Positions 55,258-64,000 of a stretch of 64,000 bases of DNA are shown here, in pieces (position 1 is the first letter of the stretch; every line of letters begins with the position of its first letter). Origin of the DNA: JAJYKC01 sp963823105 (GTDB lineage: Bacteria > Acidobacteriota > Terriglobia > Bryobacterales > Bryobacteraceae); NCBI GenBank assembly GCA_963823105.1, contig CAWGKC010000009.1, forward strand, positions 649,775 through 713,774. The letters run 5' to 3'. The translations under genes were made by a program, and so were the position numbers. The notes beneath the pieces were generated by a model. That model searched no databases, had not been told where the DNA came from, and was given only the letters and a program-made list of their open reading frames with translations.

Positions 55258-56181
55258 ATGCGAGATCTCATCATCCTAGGCTCCGGCTGCGCCGGAAACA
55301 CCGCCGCCGTCTACGCCGCCCGCGCGAATCTCAAGCCGCTTGTCGTCTCCGGCCACGAACCCGGCGGCCAGCTTTCTCTAACCACTCTGGTCGAGAATTT
55401 CCCGGGATTTCCGGAAGGCGTCGACGGCCCCACGCTTGTCGACAACATAAAGAAACAGGCCACGCACTTCGGCGCCGAATACCTCCACGGCACCGTCGTC
55501 GCCGCCGATCTTTCCCGCCGTCCCTTTCGCCTGAACGTTGACGGAGAATGGCACGAAACTAAGGCGCTGATCATCGCCACCGGCGCCTCCGCGCGCTGGC
55601 TCGACTTGCCCAACGAACAGAAGCTGATCGGCCACGGCGTCAGCTCCTGCGCCACCTGCGACGGCTTCTTCTACCGCGGCAAGCAGATCATGGTTGTCGG
55701 CGGGGGCGACACCGCCATGGAGGAGGCCAATTTCCTCACCCGTTTCGGCGAGCGCGTCGTGATCGTTCACCGCCGCGAGGAGTTCCGCGCCTCCAAGATC
55801 ATGCTGGACCGCGTCAAGGCGAATCCGAAGGTCGAACTCCTCACCAACACCGTCGTAGAGGATGTCTTCGACGCGAGCAAGCAGATCGTCACCTCTGTCA
55901 AACTCCGCAACGTGAAGACGGGCGAGGAATGGGATCGCGCCGTCGACGGCTTTTTCGTCGCCATCGGACACATACCCAACACCAAGCCCTTCCGCGGCCA
56001 GATCGATCTCGACCCCGAAGGTTACATCGTTTCCAAGGGCGGGGCTTGCACCAGCGTCGAGGGTGTCTTTTTCGCCGGCGATGTCGAAGATCGCGTATAC
56101 CGCCAAGCCGTCACCGCCGCCGGAACCGGCTGCATGGCCGCGATCGAAGCCGAGCGTTTCCTGGAAGCCGAAGGCGCTTAG
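55258..56181 (+). CDS. trxB: thioredoxin reductase
   Basis: 307 residues. FAD motif GSGCAGNTAAVYAARANLKP (usual form GxGPAGYTAA, here CAGN), redox pair C131-A-T-C134 in SSCATCDGFFYRG, NADPH motif VVGGGDTAMEEANFL, and GVFFAGDVEDRVYRQAVTAA. Reduces thioredoxin with NADPH in the cytoplasm. Confidence 0.92.
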   Translation: MRDLIILGSGCAGNTAAVYAARANLKPLVVSGHEPGGQLSLTTLVENFPGFPEGVDGPTLVDNIKKQATHFGAEYLHGTVVAADLSRRPFRLNVDGEWHETKALIIATGASARWLDLPNEQKLIGHGVSSCATCDGFFYRGKQIMVVGGGDTAMEEANFLTRFGERVVIVHRREEFRASKIMLDRVKANPKVELLTNTVVEDVFDASKQIVTSVKLRNVKTGEEWDRAVDGFFVAIGHIPNTKPFRGQIDLDPEGYIVSKGGACTSVEGVFFAGDVEDRVYRQAVTAAGTGCMAAIEAERFLEAEGA

Positions 56182-56185
56182 CCCG

Positions 56186-56518
56186 CTAGGCTTCGAAATC
56201 GATCCGATGGGCCGGACCCGGCAGGCCAGCCGTTAGCGCCGCCGCGAGGTTGGCGCTACGCACCAGGCCGCGTTGCAACTCGTCGCGATGCGCCGTTGCC
56301 GCGCCGATCGCCCGTTCGCCGTCCACCGCCGCCGCCCGGATGCGTTCCAGGATCTCCGGGTTGCCATCTCGCGGATCAAGCGATGCGATGGCGTCCACCG
56401 CACCTTGCCGCTCCGCCAAAATTTCCCGCCACGCGTCCCCGCCCGCAATCAACCCGGCCCCGAGCCGCGCCGACGCCCGCTCCAGTTGTCCCAACGCCCG
56501 TTCCCAATCCCCCATCAT
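56186..56518 (-). CDS. probable FliT/FlgN-type flagellar chaperone
   Basis: 110 residues from ATG 56518 behind GGGAGG. Wholly helical (DWERALGQLERASARLGAGL, AWREILAERQGAVDAIASLD, GERAIGAATAHRDELQRGLV), the size and character of FliT/FlgN chaperones, which bind FliD or hook proteins. It lies 13 bp after fliD. The sequence itself is not diagnostic, so the call rests mainly on position. Confidence 0.5.
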   Translation of the reverse strand: MMGDWERALGQLERASARLGAGLIAGGDAWREILAERQGAVDAIASLDPRDGNPEILERIRAAAVDGERAIGAATAHRDELQRGLVRSANLAAALTAGLPGPAHRIDFEA

Positions 56519-56531
56519 GCGCCAAACCTCC

Positions 56532-57980
56532 CTAACCACCCGCCGCGGTGCTGGCGTTAATCGGGCCGTTGAATCCGCTCAACCCCGCCGCTTGCTGCTG
56601 CTGGCCGAACAGGACGTAATCCAAACTCTGGATGCTGGCGGTCAATTGCTGTTGCTGGCCTTGCATCGAGGCGATCATAGTGTCGGCCGCCGCAAGCTGT
56701 TGCTGTAGCGCCGTCTGCGTTTTACTCAGCCGCGTGCTCAGCGTTTGAATTTGGTTGCCCAGATCGGTATTCGTCTGATCGTAGCCGTTCTCCTGCGCCA
56801 CGATCAGCCCCGACACGGGGTCTGCCACCGAATTAAAACTCTGCGCCAATCCCGCGAGCCCCGTCGACGCCGATCCCAGGAATTGGAAGGCGCCGGAAAT
56901 CTGGCTCGGCGACAGGGCGTTGAACGTGTTCTGGTCGAACGACATCTGGCCGGTGCTGTTGAACGTCACTCCCAGATCCGACAGGCTCTTGATCGTCCCG
57001 GTCCCTTGATAAGCAGACAATTGCTGCATGTCGGTCTCGATCGTGCTGACGATCAGGTTCCCGCTCAACGCTCCCGCGGCCGGCCCCACCTGTTGGCCGA
57101 CCTGCGCCACCAGATTGTTATAGCTTGTCACGAAATTGCTCAGCGCCGTCGAAAGCTGCGTCGGATCCGTCGCCAACGACAACGTGACCGAATTTCCGGA
57201 CGTCTTCTGCAACAGATTGAAAGTAATCCCCGGCGCCAGATCGTTCACCGTATTCGTCGAGCGGCTCACGGGCAAATTGTTGAAAGTGAAGTTCGCATTC
57301 GTCCCCTGGTTGGACGCCGTAATCACGTTCGTCGCCGTGCCGGTGGGATTGTCTATCAACTGAAGCGTGGTCGCCCCGGTGTTGGAAGCTGAAATGGATA
57401 GATAGTCCGGCGTCGCTCCGCTCCCCGTCGTTAACACCGAGGCCGTCACCCCGGCCCCCAGCCCGTTAATTGCGCTCACCAGCCCGTTCAAATTGTTCGT
57501 CTGCGAGGTCAGGTTGATCGTGTAGCTGTTCGAACCCAACACCAGCTTCATCGTGCCCGTACTCGACACCGGCGCCGTGGTCGAGTCGGCGTAACCGCTC
57601 ACCGACGTCTCCGACGCCGCGCTCGCCAGCGACGTGATGTTCGAAATCGTGTAGCTTCCCGGCGCCGTCGCGCCCGTGTCGGTCACCGTCGCCGTCGTGC
57701 TGTCGGAAGACGTCGCCGCAAGCGCCTGGCTAGTCGCCAGCGCTCCAAGACTGGTCAGACTGCTCCCCATCGCGCTGACGAACGGACTCAGCCCGATCAG
57801 CGCTTGTTTTTCCGCCAGCAGCGTTGCCTGCTGGTTCTGAAGCTGCTGAATCGGGATCTGCCCTACCTGCTGCGCATGCGTCAGGATGGTTTGGAAGTCG
57901 TTTGAAAATGTGCTCACCCCGGTAAATACCAGGGGAGCGAAGGTGCTTGTGCTCGTGGACGTGCTGGACGTGGTGCCCAT
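56532..57980 (-). CDS. fliD: flagellar filament cap protein FliD
   Basis: 482 residues from ATG 57980, with GGTGAG upstream. N-terminal D0/D1 part FQTILTHAQQVGQIPIQQLQ and EKQALIGLSPFVSAMGSSLT, a Ser/Thr/Asn-rich central region, and the C-terminal coiled region (LGNQIQTLSTRLSKTQTALQ) with MQGQQQQLTASIQSLDYVLF. Caps the growing flagellar filament, so the organism probably makes flagella. Other flagellar genes are not in the window. Confidence 0.88.
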   Translation of the reverse strand: MGTTSSTSTSTSTFAPLVFTGVSTFSNDFQTILTHAQQVGQIPIQQLQNQQATLLAEKQALIGLSPFVSAMGSSLTSLGALATSQALAATSSDSTTATVTDTGATAPGSYTISNITSLASAASETSVSGYADSTTAPVSSTGTMKLVLGSNSYTINLTSQTNNLNGLVSAINGLGAGVTASVLTTGSGATPDYLSISASNTGATTLQLIDNPTGTATNVITASNQGTNANFTFNNLPVSRSTNTVNDLAPGITFNLLQKTSGNSVTLSLATDPTQLSTALSNFVTSYNNLVAQVGQQVGPAAGALSGNLIVSTIETDMQQLSAYQGTGTIKSLSDLGVTFNSTGQMSFDQNTFNALSPSQISGAFQFLGSASTGLAGLAQSFNSVADPVSGLIVAQENGYDQTNTDLGNQIQTLSTRLSKTQTALQQQLAAADTMIASMQGQQQQLTASIQSLDYVLFGQQQQAAGLSGFNGPINASTAAGG

Positions 57981-58026
57981 ATATCTCACCCGTCTTATCG
58001 GCGCACCTTCTCCAAAGCTTTAGCCG

Positions 58027-58917
58027 CTATTCCAACCGCCGCCCCCACTCGTTCCCCGCCGCCACCTTCTCGAAATACTCGAACACGATCCTCGCCGCCC
58101 CCGCCACGGGGTTCACCTTTACGTCGTCCAGATACGTCGTCATCACCGTCATTACAAACGGCCGCCCTTTCAGAAACACCACCCCCGCCTCGCACTTCAC
58201 CCCATCCAGGCTCCCCGGTTTCGCCGCCAACTCGATCCCCGCCGGAATCGCCAGCCTCATAAACGGCTCATGCACGGCCTTCATCAACTCCAGCATCTGG
58301 CGGCACGATTCCGCATCCGCCGCCCGCCCGCGGTAAATCGCCTCCAGCATCCGCGACAGCTCCAGCGGAGTCGAAACGTTCTCCCGCCCCTCGCGCGCCG
58401 CCGCGAGGTCCATCATCTTCCGGCGCAGATGCGTATCGCGCAGCCCCAATTCCCGAATCCCTTCGTTCACCCGTTCCATCCCCACCAGATCGATGCACCG
58501 GTTCGCGGCCGCGTTGTCGCTCCACCGCATCATCGCCTCCATCGCCTCCCGCACCGTCATCTTCACCGGCCCGTTCTTCAGCCGCACGTGCAGCGGCCCC
58601 TCGCTATCGTCGATCGCACCGATCGGCTGCACCGTCACCTCATCGGTGAAATGAAACCGCCCGGCGCGCTCGTCCCGGAACAACTGGATCATCACGGCGA
58701 TCTTGATCGAGCTCGCCGTCGGGAACTGGCTCCCGCCGTGATAATCGATCACCCGCCCATCGGTCAAATCAATCGCGGCCACCCCCAGCACTCCGTCGAG
58801 CGCCGAATCGTAGGCCCGCAACCGCGCCAGCGTCTTCTCCTCCCACAGCTTCGAAACCGGCGTCTGCGCGAAGGCGGCCGATGAAATTAGAACCAGGGCG
58901 GTCAGTCGGGATAGCAC
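58027..58917 (-). CDS. class A beta-lactamase-like serine hydrolase
   Basis: 296 residues from GTG 58917. Signal peptide LSRLTALVLISSAAFAQ. Catalytic S69-x-x-K72 in PTASSIKIAV, SDN at 133-135 in RWSDNAAANR, and KPG at 233-235 where KTG is usual. The omega-loop ExxLN motif with the deacylating Glu is not evident. It could be a true beta-lactamase or a related peptidoglycan-directed hydrolase; the altered motifs make resistance uncertain. Confidence 0.8.
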   Translation of the reverse strand: MLSRLTALVLISSAAFAQTPVSKLWEEKTLARLRAYDSALDGVLGVAAIDLTDGRVIDYHGGSQFPTASSIKIAVMIQLFRDERAGRFHFTDEVTVQPIGAIDDSEGPLHVRLKNGPVKMTVREAMEAMMRWSDNAAANRCIDLVGMERVNEGIRELGLRDTHLRRKMMDLAAAREGRENVSTPLELSRMLEAIYRGRAADAESCRQMLELMKAVHEPFMRLAIPAGIELAAKPGSLDGVKCEAGVVFLKGRPFVMTVMTTYLDDVKVNPVAGAARIVFEYFEKVAAGNEWGRRLE

Positions 58918-58954
58918 TTCGCAATTCTAGCGAAATTCCGCCGCGGCGCTGGCA

Positions 58955-59728
58955 TTATTCGATCAACCGGAACGTGTACATCTTGCCGATGGAGGCGCTG
59001 TTGGATGACGTCACCGCGCCAGGCGGAAGGAATCCGTATTCGCCGGCGCCGAGGCTCGGCAGCAAGACCTTGTACATGCGATTTGCGGCCTTCTTGCCCT
59101 CGAACGGAACCACGTCCTGCGTCGCGCCGCCCGAAACATGCATAACACCGCCCGTGACAGTGCGGAACTCCCGTGAGTCCTTTTCCTCGTGAAGATGAAT
59201 GAGCTGGTACTCGGTGATCGCCACCCCTTCCGGAGCGTAGACCAGGACCTCGACGGGCGAGGCGGCCGAGTTCCGGCTGTGGATTCCCGCGATGTGTCCG
59301 TTCACGTCTCCCTTGACGATGCCCACCGAGGCGATGCTCTTCATGACGCCGCCCGTCTTCCAGTTCACCACCTCGGGCAGCATTTCCTCCCACTTGCCTG
59401 CCTACTTGTAAAACACCCCAATGTCGATTCCCTGGGGAATATCGCCGTCCGCCGGAGCGGCGGTGGCGGACGGCGTGCCGCTTGCAACCGAACCCCCCGC
59501 GCCTTTGCCCAGCATCGCAGCGAGAACATTCTCGGGGACCCCTTGCTGTTTGAGGTTGATCAGATCGTTCGGAGTCAGGGAATACTTGCCGGGCTGGCTT
59601 TGAATCATGTTGACGATGAGGTTCCCTCCCAATCCCGCCTTCACCATCTTCACGATCGAATCGTTGTTCAGCGACTCTTGGGCGGCCGCCAGGAATGCGA
59701 ACACAAGAAGCAAGCGCAAAACTTTCAT
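58955..59728 (-). CDS. secreted phylum-specific protein interrupted by an in-frame amber codon
   Basis: From ATG 59728 (GGGAGAA upstream) a signal peptide VLRLLLVFAFLAAAQ is followed by a helical module (NNDSIVKMVKAGLGGNLIVN, LTPNDLINLKQQGVPENVLA) and GIDIGVFYK, then TAG at 59404-59402. The same frame continues AGKWEEMLPEVVNWKTGGVM through GVAITEYQLIHLHEEKDSRE to the end IGKMYTFRLIE. From memory the two parts form one protein in Acidobacteriota, with a lysine at the TAG position, so AAG to TAG is the simplest change. It may be a nonsense mutation or a base error. Function unknown. Confidence 0.7.
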
Positions 59729-59811
59729 GCTTTTCTCCCAGCCCGGATCGCGAGTTCGACGTCCAGGCTTAGGAAAGTATACACCCAACGGCATCGCGGC
59801 AAAACTAAGTA

Positions 59812-60253
59812 GCGCCACGCGGGGTTCGCCTCCAGGGACGTAAAGTCGTTTAGCGCCGGCCCGAGAAGGATCGGACACGCCTGCAAAGGCCGCCCATTTT
59901 CCGCAAAATACGAGGTTGCGCTGGAAGGAACGGATCCCGGCAACTGGCCCGCGCAGAGAGGCGCCTACGCCCGAGACGGCGCGGGCCGCGAGAGATTGGA
60001 TGTCGAGCCGCCTGCAGTTCCCCCTGGGGCCGAGACACGTTGGATTGAAGGCGTCGAATGCTATCGTAGCGGGCCGGACGAGATCGTCCTGGAAGCGTGG
60101 TTCTCAGTCCAACTCCAATTCAGCCTCCTGGAAAGTTCGATGCAGAACGGGCTGAAATGTACGTGGCGCATGTTCGATATCGCGATCGGGGAACCGGACC
60201 CCGCGCTTTTCCGGGTTCCTGAAGGCTATGCGCGCGTCGAATCCGTTCCATAG
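59812..60253 (+). pseudogene. C-terminal part of a secreted Acidobacteriota-type protein
   Basis: An open frame without a convincing start reads GRPFSAKYEVALEGTD, then RGAYARDGAGRERLDVE, CYRSGPDEIVLEAWFSVQLQ and ends EPDPALFRVPEGYARVESVP. The last block resembles the ...EPDPALF.VP.GY... end of small exported proteins frequent in the phylum. The signal peptide and N-terminal part are absent, so it is probably a remnant. The following interval 60254-60542 shows no supported gene. Confidence 0.5.
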
Positions 60254-60542
60254 ATCGTAGCTGTGTGTTTCGCTTTGAGGCGAGTCACGCGACGGGACGC
60301 CGCGAGGGCCGGACCGCTTCATCCCGCGCCAGGTGGGATCGTCGAATCGCCAATCCGGCGCTTCTCCCTCCGCCGGTGACCCCGGCTGAGGCCACTCCTG
60401 AATATCGCCCTTGAATGCGGCGACGCGGGAAGCCATGCGTTCCCCCTGGCGAAGCTAAGGGGAAAAGGACGCCATAACCGGGCCGTTTCCCTCTCCGGGA
60501 AAAGTTGGCGCCGACGATCCATCGGATAGAAACCGGATTAAG

Positions 60543-62388
60543 GTGTACACGAACCCGATACCGACGCGCATACTACGCTTCCTGGCGATTCAATTGGCCG
60601 TCGGCTTAGGCTGCGCCGCGCAGACTGCCAGCATGAGTCTTTCCTCGGCCACCGGCAGCCCCGGATCCGCCGTAACGTTGGACCTGACCGTGGATGCCGG
60701 CCCATCGGACCCGGCGGCGTTCTTAGTGGACCTTGGGCTATTCGACGGCCGATTTCTCGTCGGTGGCCATATCGGCGGGGTCCGCTTCCACCGGGTCGGC
60801 GAAGACGGTTTCCTGCAACAACGCGGCGGGCGCCACTACATGCCTCGTGTGGGCTCAAAATCAAACATCGATTCAGAACGGCGTCGTGGCTACGCTTGTG
60901 ATGACTCTGTCGGCATCGACCAAGAACGCCTCCTCGCAAATTCAACTGGGATCGGGATTCGCCGCCGATGGAAACGGGGAGTCCCTGGTAACATCGGCCA
61001 CGGGCGCGGTCGTGACGATCGTACAACCACCGGCATTGAACGGCTTCTCGTGCAACCCCGTGTCGATTACTCCTCCAGCGGCGTCCCTCTGTACAGTCGC
61101 CTTGACCGCCGGGGCGCCAAGCGGAGGTGCGGCCATCACCCTGACCCAATCTCCGACGGATGCGATTATGCCGGGCTCCATTGTAATCCCCGCCGGCTCA
61201 ACCTCCGGCACATTTGAAGTGACGGCCGGGAGTGTCGGGGCTCCCGTGCAAGTAACGCTAACGGCGTCTTATCTCGGCGCCAACGAAGGCTTTGGCGTCA
61301 CCATCGATCCGCCGCCGGCAACCCTTTCGGGCGTTTCCGTCAACCCCGCCTCGATCCTCGCCGGCCAGTCCGCCGCCGGCACGGTCACTCTAACCGCTCC
61401 AGCCGGGGCCGGTGGCGTGAATGTGTCCCTTTCGAGTTCGAATCCCTCGGTGGCGGCGGTACCGCTTTCGGTCATCGTTCCGCAAGGATCGTTATCCGCG
61501 ACGTTTCCGGTTACCACGGGCATCGTTCAGGCTGCGACGCCGGTCGTCGTGACCGCATCGTACGCCGGAGTGAATGCTCAGGTCACGGTCATAGTCGACA
61601 TCATCAATAGCCGCCCCGCACTCCTTTGGCAGAACCAACCGGACGGCCCGGTTACCGTCAATTACTATGGTGGGACGGGCGGCAACAACTATTCCGGTTG
61701 GGCCTGGCTGAATGGCTCCGGAATCCCAGGCTGGCATGTGGCGGCCGCGGCCGACTTCGACCGCAACGGCGTTCCGGATCTGGTCTGGCAGAACGATTCG
61801 ACGGGGCAGGCGACCATTCACTATTATGGTGGACCGGATGGCACCACCGATATCGGCTGGGCATGGCTGTGCGCGAATCAAAATCCGGGCTGGCATATCG
61901 TGGCGGCCGCCGACTTCGATCAAAATGGCGTGCCGGATCTGGTCTGGCAGAACGACGCGACGCGGCAGGTCACCGTCATGTATTACGGCGGCGCCAATGG
62001 CGCGACTTACCTGGGTTGGGCCTGGCTTAACGAAACTGGAAATCCCGGTTGGCATGTTGTGGGGGCGGCCGATTTCGACCGCAACGGAGTGCCGGATCTA
62101 ATTTGGCAAAACGATTCGACCCGCCAGGTTACGGTGAACTACTATGGCGGGCCGGGCGGCGCAACCTACATTGGATGGGCGTTCCTCAACGCCGGTGGCG
62201 TTCCCGGATGGACTGCCAAGGGCGCCATCGATCTCGACCAAAACGGAGTCCCCGACCTCATCTGGGAGGATGACTCGACCGGAATGGTTACTGTGAATTA
62301 TTATGGCGGGCCCGGCGGCGCCCAGTATCTCGGGTGGGCTTGGATGAACAGTGGCGGGAACCCCGGGTGGAATGTAATCGTGCCTTAG
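60543..62388 (+). CDS. secreted cohesin/Ig/FG-GAP repeat protein (one frameshift in this sequence)
   Basis: About 614 residues from GTG 60543 after a +1 join near 60734. Signal peptide ILRFLAIQLAVGLGCAAQ, then a cohesin-like domain (MSLSSATGSPGSAVTLDLTV in frame one, FLVDLGYSTADFSSVAIS across the join), two Ig-like repeats around SVNPASILAGQSAAGTVTLT, and five FG-GAP/VCBS-type blades of about 48 residues each with FDRNGVPDLVWQND and VNYYGGPGG. Probably an exported, calcium-binding surface or extracellular protein. No enzyme domain. Confidence 0.75.
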
Positions 62389-62492
62389 TGAGGGATTCAG
62401 CGTTTTCCAATCCAGAGATGAGCCTGAAGAAGGAGGATAGCAGACTTGATTGAGGCTCCTTTCGACTTTTGATTTTGGGAAGGGAAAAAGAG

Positions 62493-62640
62493 CGTGGGAA
62501 AGTGGGAATCCTGCTTTTGGATTTCCACTTTCCCACGCGGTAGTAGCCGGGGCCGCGGGAATGTGGGAATCGCGGGAGCGATTTCCAAGGGCTCGTGGGC
62601 GGCGGAGGGAAACCTGGTTTTGGTTTTCCCCGCCGCCCAC
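62493..62640. repeat. cluster of three hairpins
   Basis: First: arms 62493-62511 and 62519-62537 (CGTGGGAAAGTGGGAATCC and its complement with one G-T pair, 7-base loop). Second: GGGAATCGC and GCGATTTCC around 62566-62587. Third: 62595-62614 with 62622-62640, starting GTGGGCGGCGG and ending CCGCCGCCCAC. All share the GTGGGAA/GGGAAA core, so they look like relatives. They sit between the FG-GAP gene and a decayed transposase. Confidence 0.7.
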
Positions 62641-62668
62641 AGCCCGGCATTTCCGCAGCCTGTTTCGG

Positions 62669-63899
62669 TCATGCGATTTTCCTTTGTTGGAAACCGGCGA
62701 ACAGATTCGGCTTGGCCGCTCGCATCTTCGTCGCGGCGCCGGTGTCGCTATCGGCTCCCGCCATCCGTTCTATGTGTTCCACGGTGATATCGTCTTTCAG
62801 CCATCCGCCCATCCCTGGCAATTGCCGTAGGATTTCCCACGGTGTGGCGTACCACTTATACGTGCGTACTGTCTTGCCCTTGCTGTCTTTCTTCAGTTCC
62901 GGAACTCCGCATGGCCGGTGAAAATTCAGATACGGATTGAAGTGTTCCTCATAGAAGACGTTGATTTGTCCGCATCGGCGGCTCGAGGCATATGATCGAA
63001 GCCCATATGTTTGCGGATTACCGCGCCGTTCTTCGATTCCACAAGGCCGTTGTCGTTGGAGTTCCGCGGTCGCGATTTCGTCTGCTCGATCAGCAGCTTG
63101 TTCAGCAACTCCGGCTACGGAGTGGTTGACGAACTCGCTGCCGTTGTCGGAATGAAAACCGAGAATGCGGAACGGAAACTGCTTCAGAAGCCTTCCAGCA
63201 ACGGTTTCAGCTACTTTTCCGAGATGCGCTCCACGCTCCCACGATCTGCCATTGCGTGACTTCATCGACCGGGTTGATGTGGTACACGCCCTTCACGCCG
63301 TCCAGATCCCCCTGATGTACGGTGTCCATCCGCAGATAGCCAGGTCGTCCTCCGGGTTCGGGCTGGCGGCGCTCCCCGATCGATACCGGCGTGGGCCGGG
63401 TTTTATAAAACAACCATCCGCTTTTCGCGGTAGCTCCGGTGCTTCCGCAGATTGTAGATGTGCGCCGACGAGATATTCGCCAGTCGCTCGTAGCGGGCGT
63501 CGGCGAATTCATAATACTCCCGGTACAGGATCTTCCGCGTCGCCGGACCACTTAGCGTCTCGTGGGCCTCATCCACTTCCGCCAGCAACGCCATATCGGC
63601 CGGGCTGTAGTGGGCCGTGAATTGCCGTCCTCGGCTCCGCCGTACCTGGATCGTTCCGTCTTCGACGTACCGCGCGATCAGCCGCGTCGCCTGCGCCCGG
63701 CTCATGCCCGTCACTTTCGAGATGTACCGTTTCACCAGACCCTTGTCGCTCCGGGCAAGCCCACATACTCTTGCGCGCACAGGGTCGTCTGCGTCCACTC
63801 ATACGGTTCCTTTCGGCTTGCGGCCTTGAATCCGACTTCTTCGTTGCCTCCCAGAAATGCCCGTATCTGCTCCAGGCTCTGGTGTTCGCTGTTCTTCAT
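62669..63899 (-). mobile_element. decayed IS481-like transposase (rve integrase fold)
   Basis: From ATG 63899 the conserved parts are spread over several frames: NSEHQSLEQIRAFLGGNEEV, then RSDKGLVKRYISKVTGMSRA, REYYEFADARYERLANISSA, LRMDTVHQGDLDGVKGVYHI (first Asp), FRILGFHSDNGSEFVNHSVA (second Asp), LNKLLIEQTKSRPRNSNDNG and LVESKNGAVIRKHMGF (Glu), and NPYLNFHRPCGVPELKKDSK to the end. Breaks fall near 63745, 63430, 63200, 63110 and 62990 and shift in both directions. The gene is therefore probably dead, though base errors may account for some breaks. Confidence 0.72.
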
Positions 63900-63932
63900 G
63901 CGGATGATCAATCCCCAGCATGCGCTTTTCTT

Positions 63933-63991
63933 CCTTCAGGCTCATCTGGCGTTGGAAACCATTGGCCCCTTCAGGCTCATCTGGCATTGGA
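63933..63991. repeat. 24-bp direct repeat upstream of the decayed transposase
   Basis: Bases 63933-63956 recur at 63968-63991 with one mismatch (G/A), 35 bp start to start. They lie just upstream of the transposase start and at the window edge, so the array may continue outside. Confidence 0.7.
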
Positions 63992-64000
63992 CGAGACTGA

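Noticed and set aside
60104..60436. Minus-strand frame opposite the remnant at 59812-60253
   Set aside because: The plus strand has the recognisable C-terminal motif; the minus frame has no family match and no clear ribosome site.
1..64000. tRNA or rRNA genes
   Set aside because: No cloverleaf-like segment with a conserved TpsiC arm and no rRNA-like sequence was noticed by eye; a dedicated scan could still find one.

Overview
The window is GC-rich chromosomal DNA that looks like Acidobacteriota, most likely the Solibacter/Bryobacter side of the phylum. That assignment is an inference from gene content: an Oar-like TonB-dependent receptor next to a VWFA-like secreted protein, a winged-helix protein fused to WD40/TolB-type propeller repeats, small secreted families typical of the phylum, and a secreted cohesin/Ig/FG-GAP protein. 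No rRNA, tRNA or CRISPR array was found.

Layout. 0-4.5 kb: end of a TonB receptor gene, a VWA-like protein and a membrane-anchored coiled-coil protein. 4.4-8.1 kb: a small accessory island bounded by two ~75-bp copies of the 3' end of the coiled-coil gene; it carries a decayed PIN toxin, an IS1380-type fragment, a ribbon-helix-helix (RHH) family gene and its broken paralogue, an intact RHH/PIN toxin-antitoxin pair, an IS66 scrap and an effector-like protein. 8.1-20.4 kb: subtilase, HD-GYP/GAF sensor, a four-gene peptide/solute ABC operon divergent from a sigma-54 activator, PilZ protein, winged-helix/propeller protein and a secreted protein with a good terminator. 20.4-26.1 kb: radical SAM enzyme, a G-rich 25-bp tandem repeat, a 110-residue protein that could be its partner, VOC protein, ankyrin protein and toxin/permease stubs. 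26.2-29.6 kb: transglutaminase, alpha-E and ATP-grasp operon. 29.7-38.7 kb: DsbA-like protein, thioesterase, fused indolepyruvate ferredoxin oxidoreductase, and an alpha-glucan operon (malQ, MFS transporter, amylase). 38.7-39.8 kb: a gene-free, less GC-rich stretch. 39.8-52.8 kb: orphan HigA with a HigB vestige, double ThyX-like protein, sigma-54 regulator, coaD, aminotransferase, manA, SH3 lipoprotein, ABC ATPase, HpcH aldolase, deoxyhypusine-synthase-like protein, rRNA methyltransferase, htpX and hsp20. 53-64 kb: feoAB, trxB, fliD with a chaperone-like gene, class A beta-lactamase-like protein, an amber-interrupted secreted protein, the FG-GAP protein, hairpins and a decayed transposase.

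Eight breaks in six otherwise well-conserved genes all shift to the +1 frame, which points to single-base insertion errors in the sequence rather than to eight independent gene losses. The transposase and toxin remnants show mixed damage and look genuinely decayed.

The most interesting points are the gene-3'-end duplication bounding the island, the radical SAM/G-rich repeat/small-protein locus, the -24/-12 promoter facing the sigma-54 activator, and the toxin-antitoxin pair that kept only its antitoxin.
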